In this document: positions 8,743 to 17,563 of the stretch, one piece after another
Layout of the letters: each line of letters starts with the position of its first letter
Numbering within the stretch: position 1 is the first letter of the stretch
Origin: JAJRAN01 sp963827135
GTDB lineage: Archaea; Thermoplasmatota; Thermoplasmata; Methanomassiliicoccales; UBA472
Assembly (NCBI GenBank): GCA_963827135.1
Contig: CAWGZX010000006.1
Span: 310,001-374,000 of the forward strand
Length of the DNA: 64,000 nucleotides
Direction of reading: 5' to 3'
The notes under the pieces: model-generated
Told to the model about the DNA's origin: nothing
Database searches by the model: none
Seen by the model: only the letters and a program-made list of their open reading frames with translations
Made by a program: the position numbers and the translations under genes

Positions 8743-10194
8743 TCAATCGAACCGCTTCCTCTTGTCCACCAGGGTAAGGCTCTTCGGCACCCAGTGCTCC
8801 TGGTCCGGGGGGGCCATCTCGACCAAAGGAGGCTCAAGAAGATCGTTCTCCATCCCCGCCTTGAACTCGTCGAGGCCTAGCAAGGACTCCTCCACCTGCC
8901 TCCTGCCCTCCTTCGGGTCGCCTTTGTACTCGACCCTGAAGCGGATCAGGTCCTTGTAACCGGAGCTCTCGATTACCGCCTGGTAGCCTAGGACTCCCTG
9001 CACCTTGAGGACGGCCTCGTCGAAGAGGTGCGGGTAGACCTTGTCCCCGAGGCCGATTTTGGACTGCATGTCCATCCTTCCCGTGATCTTGCCTATCTTG
9101 CCCACCGTCCGCATCCCACACCCGCAGGGCGGGTCGATGCGCATGGTCAGGTCGTAGGAGCGATATCTGATGAGGGGGGAGCCTTCGAAGCACAGGCTGG
9201 TCCATACGAGCTCGCCCCTCGTCCGGTCCTTCACGTGCTCGCCCGTCTCGGGGTCCACCACCTCAGCCAGGTAATCGGCGGCGTCGATGTGGAGGCCGTC
9301 TTGGGCTTGGCACTCGATGGTCGTGGCCAACCCCATCTCCGTCATCCCGTACTGGCTCAACGCCTTGCAGCCCCAGGCCTGCTCCAGCTCCCTGCGCATC
9401 GCCTCGGGGAGCGGCTCGGCGGAGCATATGATGGCCTTCATCCCGAAGGAGCGCAGGTCTTCTTTCTCCTTGGCCAGGACGGTGAGGCGATAAAGGAAGG
9501 AGGTCAGGCCGATCATCATGGTGGTCTTCCTCTCCCGCATGATGCGCAGCTGCTCCCCGATGTCGATCATCGACGCGTTCACCGCATTGAGGCCGGCGAC
9601 CTTGCATGCGCTCTCGAGCATCAATCCAGGGTCCCAAGAGGCCACGGTAGGGAACATTATCTGCAGGGTGTCGTCCTTGCGCATGCCGACGTCCTTGAGG
9701 GCGGCGGCGATCGCGTCCACGATGTTGAGCACGTCCCCACGGGTGTAGAAGAGCCGCTTCCGGGTGCCCGAGGTCCCCGAGGTGGTGAAGGCGCGCATCA
9801 CCTTGGTCTGGGAGACGCAGAGGAAGCCCATGGAGTCCTCCGCCAGGTCCTTTGGCTCGGTCAACGGGATCTTGAGCAGGTCCTCGAACTCGCGGATGTC
9901 GGAGGGCTCTAGGCCCGCCTTGGCCCACTTCGCCTTGTAATAGTAGCTGTTCTCCAACGTGTATCGCATCTGATGGCGGACCCGGAACAGCTGGTACTCG
10001 CGAAGAGCCTGCGCGTCGACCTCCTCTGGGCGCACGCGGCCGATGACCTTGCGAAGCTCGGGCTCCTTCTTGGCGGTCGCGGCGACCTTGACGCAGATCC
10101 AATCCTCCAAGGGATGCTGCGACCCCTCCTGTAGCTTGGACGAGGAGAGCCTGGAGCGGGCGATGACGAGCAGGAGGCGCTTGAAAGGGTTCAC
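8743..10194 (-). CDS. PaaK-like AMP-dependent CoA ligase (adenylate-forming enzyme)
   Basis: The 483-residue adenylate-forming enzyme belongs to the phenylacetate-CoA ligase branch. The P-loop-like TTSGTSGTRKR lies near residue 137, and QYGMTEMG is the adenine-binding motif. RYRSYDLT and the hinge region GRMDMQSKIG follow, then a C-terminal lid ending in KSLTLVDKRKRFD. It would activate a carboxylic acid with ATP and pass it to CoA or a carrier. The substrate cannot be read from sequence. It is the first gene of a tight pair with the PlsY-like protein, suggesting that the activated acid is transferred to a membrane acceptor. Confidence 0.8.
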   Translation of the reverse strand: MNPFKRLLLVIARSRLSSSKLQEGSQHPLEDWICVKVAATAKKEPELRKVIGRVRPEEVDAQALREYQLFRVRHQMRYTLENSYYYKAKWAKAGLEPSDIREFEDLLKIPLTEPKDLAEDSMGFLCVSQTKVMRAFTTSGTSGTRKRLFYTRGDVLNIVDAIAAALKDVGMRKDDTLQIMFPTVASWDPGLMLESACKVAGLNAVNASMIDIGEQLRIMRERKTTMMIGLTSFLYRLTVLAKEKEDLRSFGMKAIICSAEPLPEAMRRELEQAWGCKALSQYGMTEMGLATTIECQAQDGLHIDAADYLAEVVDPETGEHVKDRTRGELVWTSLCFEGSPLIRYRSYDLTMRIDPPCGCGMRTVGKIGKITGRMDMQSKIGLGDKVYPHLFDEAVLKVQGVLGYQAVIESSGYKDLIRFRVEYKGDPKEGRRQVEESLLGLDEFKAGMENDLLEPPLVEMAPPDQEHWVPKSLTLVDKRKRFD

Positions 10195-10343
10195 CGCGGG
10201 GCAATGGCCATGCTTGGCTAAATTGTTTGTTCAATGGGCGAGGAGTAGGTTAGTGGACTAGTGATTGATGATGCGATCGGTCGGGCCTGCTCAGAATGAA
10301 AATTGTAAATAGTCTGGGGATGGATGGCTCATTGGTGCCCTCA

Positions 10344-11108
10344 ATGAACTGGAAGCGGGCCTCGGACGATATCCGGAAGTACTGCAATCTGGCCTCCTCG
10401 CCCGTGGCGGTCAGGCTGCTCAAGGACGTCAAGGAGCTCTCCACTATCAGAGGGCTCAAGCAGCTCCCGGCCACCGCCCCTTGCCATATGGCGGCGTACG
10501 CCCGCTATTATAGGGAGGACGGGGTGGTGGGCGCTTCGTCCGAAGGCATGAAATGCGTTTGGGGGGCGGCCTGCACCGGGCTGATGCGCTCCCCGGACCG
10601 CCTGAGCGACGGCGAGCTGGCCTGGCGCTACGCCAAGGATGCGGAGGCGGGGAAGCACATCCAGGAGGTGATGGGCGTGCTCGGTGCGAGCGAGAAGATC
10701 TTCGAGGCCATGATCATGGCCCCTCTGGACCTGACGCCTCTGGAGCCCGATGTGGTGGTACTCTATGTCACTCCGGCGCAGGCCTTGCGCATGGTTATCG
10801 CCTATGCCTTCGAATCCGGAGAGGAGGTCAATAGCGCCATCACCGGCCAATCCTCACTGTGCTCATCCATAGCGCACGCTTACCAGGGGCGCAACCTGGT
10901 CGTCGATCTCCCTTGCATGGGGGACCGCATGTTCGGCCTGGTCCAGGAGCAGGAGATGCTCGTGGCCTTCCACCATAGCCGGGCGGCGCAGCTGGTGGAG
11001 GGGCTTCGGGCGACGGAATCGTTCTCAGCGCATCCCTTCAAGCCGTTCCTGCGATGGCAGGTGATCTTCGCCCCGGACATGGAGCCGAGGCGGACGGAGC
11101 TGGAATGA
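10344..11108 (+). CDS. DUF169 family protein
   Basis: The start MNWKRASDDIRKYC matches the usual opening of DUF169 proteins. An upstream in-frame ATG at 10296 lies inside the likely TATA element (AATTGTAAATAG, about 10299-10311), so 10344 is preferred; 10320 is possible. The 254-residue protein has conserved Cys residues in TAPCHMAAY and MKCVWGAACTG. The family is common in anaerobic archaea and bacteria, often near methyltransferase and redox genes, but has no firm function. It is divergent from the PaaK-like/PlsY-like pair. Confidence 0.8.
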   Translation: MNWKRASDDIRKYCNLASSPVAVRLLKDVKELSTIRGLKQLPATAPCHMAAYARYYREDGVVGASSEGMKCVWGAACTGLMRSPDRLSDGELAWRYAKDAEAGKHIQEVMGVLGASEKIFEAMIMAPLDLTPLEPDVVVLYVTPAQALRMVIAYAFESGEEVNSAITGQSSLCSSIAHAYQGRNLVVDLPCMGDRMFGLVQEQEMLVAFHHSRAAQLVEGLRATESFSAHPFKPFLRWQVIFAPDMEPRRTELE

Positions 11109-11181
11109 GCTTTTCGGCTCGTCCAGATGACCGCGAGTAGGATTTAAGTAGAGGCACGCCCTTCAACGCCAGGGATTTAAG

Positions 11182-11487
11182 ATGCCATTGACCGAGCACA
11201 TGAGGCAGGCAGGGGTCACACCTCGGCTGATGAAGACCACCCAGAAGATCAAATGCCCACGCTGTGGCCTCGAGTTCAGCCTATTCCAGTCCCGGGCCAT
11301 TGCCTGCGTCGGCTGCAGCAAGGCAGCCTTGAACTGCGAGAAGGCCAGGTGCCTGCGCTGCGACCTGGAGTTCCCTTTGTATGGCCCCATCGTACCCACG
11401 GAGCTGGGCCAGCGCAACGTCTCCGTCTACATGAACAAGATCATCGACAACTACTACAAGTCGGTGGGCAAGAACTCCAAGCGCTAG
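11182..11487 (+). CDS. Small zinc-ribbon protein
   Basis: The 101-residue protein has three Cys pairs: CPRC near residue 25, CVGC near 42 and CLRC near 57. These could form one or two zinc ribbons. A basic C-terminal helix follows. An ATTTAAG element at about 11144-11150 is a plausible TATA box. It might bind nucleic acid, but nothing more specific can be said. Confidence 0.7.
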   Translation: MPLTEHMRQAGVTPRLMKTTQKIKCPRCGLEFSLFQSRAIACVGCSKAALNCEKARCLRCDLEFPLYGPIVPTELGQRNVSVYMNKIIDNYYKSVGKNSKR

Positions 11488-11515
11488 GGTTCTCCTATTC
11501 TGCTCCAGGCTCGAC

Positions 11516-12892
11516 CTAGAGGTCGGAGCCCTTCTTCCCGTATTTAGACCACATCTCGTGCCGATAGATGGTCTTGCCCTGCTTGGAGTTGATGTTGAAC
11601 AGGCAGAAGGGTATGAGCTTGCCATCCGGGGTGACGGTGTGGATGCAGCAGTTGCAGAAGCGCTCGGTCTCCGAGGTCCACGCGTCCTGGAAGGCCATGG
11701 TGCTCACTGTCAAGTAATTGGTCTTGGCCCTCTCGATGAAGCCAGCCCAGGAGCCCTCTTCCGCCGGCTCGTCGTCCCCGAGCTTCTCCTCGATGAAGCG
11801 CCACAGGTCGGAGATCTCCTTGCGCGTCTTCTGCGCCACCTCCTTGGTGTCCTTGGGCGGTCCGAGGGCGCGGTGCGTCATCGGGAACAGCGTCCCGTCC
11901 TCCATCAGGACGCTCATGGACTTGGCGTCGCAGTGGACGTTGGAGCACGAGGTGGGTATGAAGTTGTCAGCCCTCAGCTCCCCGTTGGTCTGCTTCTCGA
12001 TCTCCCGCAGCAGGTCGGGTATGGTGATGCGGTCCTTGTTGTCGGGGTCGATGGGGTAGCGGCCGAAGTAGCTCAGGGGCTGGAAGTGGATGCCCTTCAC
12101 GGTTGGGATCCACTTCTTGGCGAACTGCACCACCTCGCCGATGCGGTCCTGGTTGATGTTCGGGGACACCACGACCACCAGCGTGACGCCCATCCCCACC
12201 TTCTTGCAGTTCTCCAAGGCCTTGAGCTTGGCCTGCAGGAGGTCCTTGCCGCAGGTCTTCATGTAGATGTCGGAGTGCAGGCCGTCGAAGGAGAAGTATA
12301 GCGATTCGACGCCCGCCTCCTTGATGGACTTGAGGAATTCGATGTCCTCGCCCAGGCGGACGCCGTTGGTGTTCAGCTCGATGTAGTCGATGCCCATCTT
12401 CTTGCCCATGCGCACGATCTCCGGAAGATCGTCCCGGATGGTCGGCTCGCCCCCCGATATCTGGATGCAGATCGGATGCGGGACGAAGTCCACGATGGTC
12501 TGGTACATCTTCCTTATCTCGTCCATCGAGGGGTGGAAGCGGTAGTGCTCATTGGCGCTGGCGAAGCAGATAGGGCACTTCAGGTTGCATGAGTTAGTGA
12601 CCTCAAGGACCACCAGGCAGGTGTGCTGACGGTGGTCGGGGCAGAGGCCGCAGATCTGCGGACAGTCGTCCTTCTCCTGGACGGCGAACTTCGCAGGTCG
12701 GGAGTACTCCGCCCTGTACTGGTTGAGGTCCAGGTAGTCCTTGACGCCAGTCCAGATTAGCACCTTGAACTCGCCGTGCTCCGGGCATTTCTTGACTAGG
12801 TAGATCTTATCGTTCTCTGCGATCTTGACCGCAGGGATGGTCTTGAGACACTCTGGGCAGAGGCTGTTGGTCTCACCTATCTTATCGCTCAT
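11516..12892 (-). CDS. Radical SAM protein of the tetraether lipid synthase (Tes)-like group
   Basis: The 458-residue protein has the radical SAM motif C102-x3-C106-x2-C109 (SCNLKCPICF). It is preceded by CPEC at 12-15, Cys36, and a second cluster region C77/C81/C84/C92 (CPQICGLCPDHRQHTC). Further Cys groups sit near the C-terminus (SCSNVHC, CNCCIHT, PFCLF). This multi-cluster layout and the HTCLVVLEVTNSCNL context are typical of the MJ0619/Tes group, which couples archaeol chains into tetraethers. Related radical SAM enzymes of other function (for example TrsS-like) share the layout, so the product is probable but not certain. Upstream lipid genes support a lipid role. Confidence 0.65.
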   Translation of the reverse strand: MSDKIGETNSLCPECLKTIPAVKIAENDKIYLVKKCPEHGEFKVLIWTGVKDYLDLNQYRAEYSRPAKFAVQEKDDCPQICGLCPDHRQHTCLVVLEVTNSCNLKCPICFASANEHYRFHPSMDEIRKMYQTIVDFVPHPICIQISGGEPTIRDDLPEIVRMGKKMGIDYIELNTNGVRLGEDIEFLKSIKEAGVESLYFSFDGLHSDIYMKTCGKDLLQAKLKALENCKKVGMGVTLVVVVSPNINQDRIGEVVQFAKKWIPTVKGIHFQPLSYFGRYPIDPDNKDRITIPDLLREIEKQTNGELRADNFIPTSCSNVHCDAKSMSVLMEDGTLFPMTHRALGPPKDTKEVAQKTRKEISDLWRFIEEKLGDDEPAEEGSWAGFIERAKTNYLTVSTMAFQDAWTSETERFCNCCIHTVTPDGKLIPFCLFNINSKQGKTIYRHEMWSKYGKKGSDL

Positions 12893-13005
12893 CTATCACA
12901 CCTGGACCAGCCCCTGAGCACATCGGATAACATTAAACCTTTCGAAGAATACGCTGATTCGTTAGAGCCGATGCTAAGGGAGAATGGAAAAAGAAAAGAT
13001 GAAAA

Positions 13006-13020
13006 GGCCGCTATGCGGCC
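13006..13020 (-). terminator. Hairpin plus T-tract terminator
   Basis: GGCCGC-TAT-GCGGCC forms a perfect 6-bp stem just after the stop of the redox-protein gene. On the minus strand it is followed by a T-rich run (A-rich at 12988-13005 on plus). A near copy lies at 33047-33061. Confidence 0.65.
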
Positions 13021-13030
13021 TGTATAGGGT

Positions 13031-13495
13031 TTACGCCTTCTTCTTCTCGAAGAGCCCTTCGGCGGCAGCCAGTGTCTTGGTGGCGAGGTATTCCTCGACC
13101 CAGACATCGTTGCACTTGGGGCAGACGACCGCCGGTCCGTTCCTGGAGACGCCGATATAGCTCATCTCCGCAGTGCCGATCATTGCCTGTACGTTACAAT
13201 GAGCGCACATGTATGGAGATGGTGCGGTGGCGTTGACGATCTTCCCCAGGGTCATCCGGTGGGAGTAGGCTGAGTTCACGTTGGCGTGAGACTTTAGGAT
13301 GCCCTTCTCGATGTTGTAGTCGGCGTATACGGTCACGTTGTTGATGACCTTCTTGGCGATGACCTTGCCGGTGCTCTTGTCGATGATCTTCTTGTTTGCA
13401 CCTTCAGCCGTCTTCACGACATCCATCACGTCATCTACCTTGAGGCCTCTCTTTCCGATGGTCTCCTTGACCTGGTCTGATGCTTTGAAGTCCAT
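13031..13495 (-). CDS. Corrinoid-system redox protein (CLJU_RS11820/DVU_1557-like) with a two-CxxC C-terminal domain
   Basis: The ATG at 13495 is preceded by GGTGAGGTG, so it is preferred over the in-frame GTG at 13504. The protein has 154 residues. The first part (to about 85) ends in AYSHRM. The C-terminal domain has CAHC and CPKC, with the pattern of a small metal or redox domain (CxxC, YIGV, CPKCNDVWVEEYLA). From memory, this resembles redox proteins encoded with corrinoid-dependent methyltransferases in Clostridium and Desulfovibrio. The methyltransferase gene directly upstream supports that role. Electron donation to corrinoid reactivation is an inference. Confidence 0.65.
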   Translation of the reverse strand: MDFKASDQVKETIGKRGLKVDDVMDVVKTAEGANKKIIDKSTGKVIAKKVINNVTVYADYNIEKGILKSHANVNSAYSHRMTLGKIVNATAPSPYMCAHCNVQAMIGTAEMSYIGVSRNGPAVVCPKCNDVWVEEYLATKTLAAAEGLFEKKKA

Positions 13496-13505
13496 CTTTT
13501 TCACC

Positions 13506-14624
13506 TCACCATGTCCCGTAGGTACCGAAGTCCTTAGCCGCTCTCACCAATGCGTGCATGTTACCCGGGATGGTGTATGGCGGGCATTCGCAAGAGTTGC
13601 CCAGGATGTAGCCCTTCGGCGAATCGCGGCCTCCAAGCAACTGTTCCTTCGCTTGGTTGTAAACCGCTATCGGGCTTGGGTTGATCATGAGCTTGGTGTC
13701 GACCGATCCCATGATTGTCCCCATCGAACCAAACTCCTCCTTTAGGAGCTTGGATGGGAAGACATTCTTACCCTTGTAGCCGACGTGGAACACGGTGAAC
13801 GGGGACCACACGAGGTTGTCCTTGAACCTCTTATAGTCGGTTTCGTGGTTGCCGCACAGGTGGTAGAACACCTGCGGACCAGCACCCTTCCTGAAGCACT
13901 GGTCGACATAGTAACCCATCGACTTGGCGCCATACTCCTCGACCGCGTCGTCAGAGAAGATGTCGTTGTTGGCCAGCACGGACCCGACAATCAACATGGC
14001 CATACCGTACTTATCCGCAAGTCCGGCTGCACCATTGACTGAGGTGTCAGTATAGATTCTCACGAGTTTCTTCGCCGCCTCGGGCTCGGTGAAGGTCCAC
14101 ATGATGAAGTTCTCGACTCCGCACAGCTCGGCAGACGCGCCCACAAGGTCGAAGCCGTAAGAGATTGGCACCAAGGTCTGTCCAAGATTCTTAGCCGTAT
14201 AGTCGTATAGGCGGTAGAACTCCTGTTGCGTGAAGTTCTTCTTCAGCTCCTCCTTATCCATAACCCGGAGCTTGTCGACGTCGCCTGGTTCCGAAATGAT
14301 CGGTCCAGTGGATATTGGAGGAAGGGTGTCCTTGTACACCAGCTTCAATCCCAACTCACGTGTCCACGGCAACGAATAGAACCAGTGCGTCACCGATAGC
14401 AGGTCGTAGAGCTCGGAAGCATAGGCGACACAGTGTATTCCTAGCTCTGGTTTTTCATAGAAGTCCCTAATGGTCCATCCACATGCCACGGCGGCGTGGG
14501 ACAAAATAATCGCGTCCACGTCGATCCTGTCATGTGGATTATCCACAAAGGGGCTCGCAAAGCGCTTGGCGGCATTCGCATGCCACTTCATATCCGCGGG
14601 TGGAAAATTCTCTTCATAGCCCAT
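13506..14624 (-). CDS. UroD-superfamily corrinoid methyltransferase (MtaA/MtbA-like)
   Basis: The 372-residue protein has the TIM-barrel pattern of the uroporphyrinogen decarboxylase superfamily. Its zinc-binding set is that of methylcobamide methyltransferases: His255-x-Cys257 in YHLCGN and a late Cys (345 or 347) in NSCECPP. Such proteins move methyl groups between a corrinoid protein and CoM or a tetrahydropterin. No corrinoid protein or substrate-specific methyltransferase is adjacent. The redox-protein gene follows within about ten bases. Decarboxylase activity is unlikely given the zinc ligands. Confidence 0.75.
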   Translation of the reverse strand: MGYEENFPPADMKWHANAAKRFASPFVDNPHDRIDVDAIILSHAAVACGWTIRDFYEKPELGIHCVAYASELYDLLSVTHWFYSLPWTRELGLKLVYKDTLPPISTGPIISEPGDVDKLRVMDKEELKKNFTQQEFYRLYDYTAKNLGQTLVPISYGFDLVGASAELCGVENFIMWTFTEPEAAKKLVRIYTDTSVNGAAGLADKYGMAMLIVGSVLANNDIFSDDAVEEYGAKSMGYYVDQCFRKGAGPQVFYHLCGNHETDYKRFKDNLVWSPFTVFHVGYKGKNVFPSKLLKEEFGSMGTIMGSVDTKLMINPSPIAVYNQAKEQLLGGRDSPKGYILGNSCECPPYTIPGNMHALVRAAKDFGTYGTW

Positions 14625-14656
14625 TTGGAATCCCCGGCTCGTGAGTGCATTTAACT

Positions 14657-14665
14657 GTATATAAT
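14657..14665 (-). promoter_or_regulatory. TATA box for the UroD/redox-protein operon
   Basis: On the minus strand ATTATATAC lies about 37 bases before the ATG. The rest of the spacer (14625-14866) is very AT-rich, with an ATGTTT/AAACAT inverted pair at 14703-14708 and 14725-14730, and no gene. Confidence 0.5.
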
Positions 14666-14866
14666 CCTTGTCTTGAGCCAGGTGAAACGTTGTTCCACGA
14701 CCATGTTTATAGGTATGTTAATATGAAACATTTTTTCATTTTTTGCATTTTTATTATACTATTTTTTGAAAAATATGCAACTTTTTTGACAGAAACCCGG
14801 GTTTTCCTCCTCCTAGATGCTGGAGAGGGGGTGTTAATCCGAGGCGATCGCCGGGTTCACGATTGG

Positions 14867-15775
14867 TTAGGCGCCGTCCCTCCCTTGCTTCTGCTCGATC
14901 TCGAAGCGCGTCTCCTGCATTCCATGAGCGCAGATGGTGTCAGGAGCTAGCTCCTTCTTTCCCAGACGGAAGAGCTTTCTCACTCCCACGCAGAGCGAGA
15001 ATACCAGGAGGCCGACGATGACGATCGCTCCGCCGGTGGCCAGGTCGTAGTAGAACGAGACGAGCATGCCCATCATCACCACTGAAAGCCCCAAGGCCAA
15101 GGCCGAGAGCATGGTGCCTTTGAACGACTTAGAGAACTGCATCGCCGAGGCGGCAGGGATGATGAGCAGGGCCGAGACAAGGAGCGCGCCGACGATCTTG
15201 ATCGAGGCGACGACCGCCAACGCCACCAGAACGTTGAAGGCGACCTCGAAGGCGATCACCGGGACCCCGGAGAGGCGAGCGCTCCTCTCGTCGAAGGTCA
15301 TCAGCACCAGCTCCTTGTAGAAGACACCGACGAAGATCAGCGCGATGGCTGTCAGAAGGATTATCAGCGCAAGGTCCTGGGCGGTGACCGTCAACAGGCT
15401 GCCGAAAAGATAGGAGAACAGGTCGATGCTGAACCCTCCCCCGACCGAGGCGAGGACCGCGCCAATGGCCAGCCCCGCGGAGAACATCAGGCCTATCGCC
15501 GTCTCCGAATAGACTATCTTGCTTCGGTTCAGCAGCGAGATTATCAGCGTCCCGACCAGGGCCAGGGCCAGAGCGGTGTACATCGGGTAGACGGCCAGGA
15601 CCAGGCCGATGGCAATGCCCCCGAAGGAGAGGTGGGCGATGCCCTCTCCGATGAGGGACGCCCTCTTCAGCACGATGAAGACGCCTAGCGCGGAGCAGAG
15701 CAGGGCGGAGCAGATGCCCGCGAGGAAGGCCCTCTGAAAGAACTCGTACGCGAACAGACCGCCGACATCGACCAT
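14867..15775 (-). CDS. znuB: Zn/Mn ABC transporter permease (ZnuB/MntB type)
   Basis: The 302-residue permease of the ABC-3 family has about nine membrane segments. It includes the family stretch FIVLKRASLIGEGIAHLSFGGIAIG and a later GALLVSALLIIPAASA. The start MVDVGGLFAYEFF at 15775 lies one base after the stop of the ATPase gene. The open frame upstream of it is the antisense of that gene. It is the last gene of the importer operon. Confidence 0.93.
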   Translation of the reverse strand: MVDVGGLFAYEFFQRAFLAGICSALLCSALGVFIVLKRASLIGEGIAHLSFGGIAIGLVLAVYPMYTALALALVGTLIISLLNRSKIVYSETAIGLMFSAGLAIGAVLASVGGGFSIDLFSYLFGSLLTVTAQDLALIILLTAIALIFVGVFYKELVLMTFDERSARLSGVPVIAFEVAFNVLVALAVVASIKIVGALLVSALLIIPAASAMQFSKSFKGTMLSALALGLSVVMMGMLVSFYYDLATGGAIVIVGLLVFSLCVGVRKLFRLGKKELAPDTICAHGMQETRFEIEQKQGRDGA

Positions 15776-15776
15776 C

Positions 15777-16583
15777 TCATCCGCCCCCGCCCTGGATGGT
15801 GATCGGCCGCTGCTCCGCCTCGGCGCAGCTGCTGTGGTCGTGATGGAAGATGAAGGTGAAATGCTCGCCATAGGCCTGCTGGAGCATCTTGGATGGATCG
15901 AAGCCGGGCGTGATGGGGGTGTAGTGGAGCTGGCGATTGACGACCGCCAGCTTGTTGGCCTGGCAGATGACCCCGGACAGGTCGTGGTTGACGGTCAGGA
16001 CCGTTATGCTGTACTCGGACTTCAGGTAGCGCAGGAGGTTGTGGAAATGGTCCTGCATACAGGCGTCCAATCCCGCCGTGGCCTCGTCCAGGATGAGGAG
16101 CTTGGGCTTGCGGACCAGCGCCTTGGCGATGAATATCCGCTGCTTCTGCCCTCCCGAGAGGTCGCTTATCTTGCGGTCGGCGACGTTGCGGAGGCCCATC
16201 AGGTCTATGGCCTTGTCCACCTCCTCCTTCTGCCCCCTCTTCAGCGGCCTGCCGAGCTGGGAGCGGTTGAGGCACCCCAACGATACGATCTCCCGGACCG
16301 TGGCGGGGAATATCGGATCGAACTGTATGGCGTTCTGCGCCACGTATCCTACGAGATGGAAGTCCCGGAAGCGGCGGAGTTCGGTGCCGAAGAGGCGGAC
16401 CTCGCCCGATTCGATGGGGATGTTGCCCAGGACCGCGTTCAGCAAGGTGGTCTTGCCTCCGCCGTTGGGCCCGACGATGCCTAGGACGTCCCCCGCCTCG
16501 ACGTCCACCGATACCTTGTCGAGGATTACCAGGTTACCAATCTTCACCGTGACGTCCTTGACCTCGACCACTTTTTCCGTCAT
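15777..16583 (-). CDS. znuC: Zn/Mn ABC transporter ATP-binding protein (ZnuC/MntA type)
   Basis: The 268-residue ABC ATPase has Walker A GPNGGGKT near 39-46, signature LSGGQ (DLSGGQKQR), Walker B LLILDEAT and the switch His in VNHDLSG. The C-terminus carries a His/Cys-rich tail (FIFHHDHSSC), seen in metal-importer ATPases and possibly able to bind metal. It sits between the binding-protein and permease genes, which fixes its partner. Confidence 0.95.
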   Translation of the reverse strand: MTEKVVEVKDVTVKIGNLVILDKVSVDVEAGDVLGIVGPNGGGKTTLLNAVLGNIPIESGEVRLFGTELRRFRDFHLVGYVAQNAIQFDPIFPATVREIVSLGCLNRSQLGRPLKRGQKEEVDKAIDLMGLRNVADRKISDLSGGQKQRIFIAKALVRKPKLLILDEATAGLDACMQDHFHNLLRYLKSEYSITVLTVNHDLSGVICQANKLAVVNRQLHYTPITPGFDPSKMLQQAYGEHFTFIFHHDHSSCAEAEQRPITIQGGGG

Positions 16584-16610
16584 TTACAACCACTTCCATT
16601 ATCAATCATA

Positions 16611-17546
16611 TCAAGGTGAGACCTCCAGACCGACCTTCAGGTTGTCCAGGTTGGCGTGCATCATCTCGAAGTAGTCCATGTGCGCGTGCACGCCGGTCCT
16701 GCTATGAAGGCCGTCCAGCACCAGTACCTGGGCCCCGGTCTCGCTGGCGATGATCTCGATTATCGCATCGAGATAGGTAGGCTCGGAGAAGACGTAACCG
16801 AGCCCGAGGTCCACCACCAGGTCCGACAGCCTCGCGATGTCCTGAGGGCTCGGCTGCTGGTCGGCGGAGATGCCGACGGCGGCGTAGGCCTCGAAGCCGT
16901 AGCGCGAGGCGAGGTAGTTGAAGCCCTCGTGCGTGGTGATGATGGCGTTCTTGGTCCTGTTAGCTAGCCCCGCCATGAAGTCCTCGTTGAGCAGGTCCAG
17001 TCTTTGCTCGAGCGCCAGGGCGTTCTCGGCATAGAACGTCGCATTGGCCGGGTCGGCGAGGGCGAAGGCCTGCAGGATGTTCTCCACCTGCACCTTGGCG
17101 CTCAATGGATCGAGCCAGAAATGCGGGTCGTGGCCACCGTGGTCCGGGTCCTCCTCCGCAAGCTCCGAGACCCCTACGCTCGTGTCCACAGTCAAAAGGT
17201 CAGGGTTGTCAACCGTGCCGAGAAAGTCCTCCATCCAAGGCTCGAAGCCTAGACCGTTGAAGACCAGCACGTCCGCCTCGCTGACCTCGATCAGGTCGGA
17301 CGGCGTGGGCTCCCAGGAATGAGGCTCGACGTTGTCCGGGACCAGGGTATGCACGTCCGCCCTGTCCCCAGCGATCTGGCTGCTGAGATAGAACAAGGGA
17401 TAGAACGTGGCGACGACCTGCATCCTGCCTGACCTATCTACCTGAGGAGCGAAGGTGACGAAGGCGGCTGCGCTCGCCGTGATTATGACCGCCACGACCA
17501 AGATCGCGGCCAAAGTGCGAGGGGGTCCTCTAGTGCTCGTGGACAT
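16611..17546 (-). CDS. znuA: Zn/Mn ABC transporter substrate-binding protein (ZnuA type)
   Basis: This 311-residue cluster A-I binding protein has an N-terminal hydrophobic segment (about 12-30) that anchors or exports it. Metal ligands expected for the family are visible: His in NVEPHSWEP, a short His/Asp loop HGGHDPHFW, His in TTHEGFNY, and Asp/Glu late in the protein. The loop resembles ZnuA, but the choice between zinc and manganese is not firm. First gene of the operon; its promoter carries repeated operator sites. Confidence 0.93.
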   Translation of the reverse strand: MSTSTRGPPRTLAAILVVAVIITASAAAFVTFAPQVDRSGRMQVVATFYPLFYLSSQIAGDRADVHTLVPDNVEPHSWEPTPSDLIEVSEADVLVFNGLGFEPWMEDFLGTVDNPDLLTVDTSVGVSELAEEDPDHGGHDPHFWLDPLSAKVQVENILQAFALADPANATFYAENALALEQRLDLLNEDFMAGLANRTKNAIITTHEGFNYLASRYGFEAYAAVGISADQQPSPQDIARLSDLVVDLGLGYVFSEPTYLDAIIEIIASETGAQVLVLDGLHSRTGVHAHMDYFEMMHANLDNLKVGLEVSP

Positions 17547-17563
17547 CTTCGGTCGAAAGATAA

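Noticed and set aside
9028..9912. Long plus-strand open frame of 294 codons
   Set aside because: It is the antisense of the PaaK-like gene. Its composition (His/Gly/Arg-rich, no domain) is that of a GC-rich shadow frame.
14728..14792. Possible origin or large regulatory region in the AT-rich spacer
   Set aside because: The A/T tracts are striking, but I see no repeated motif, Cdc6/Orc gene or other origin feature in the window. The small ATGTTT/AAACAT pair alone is too weak.
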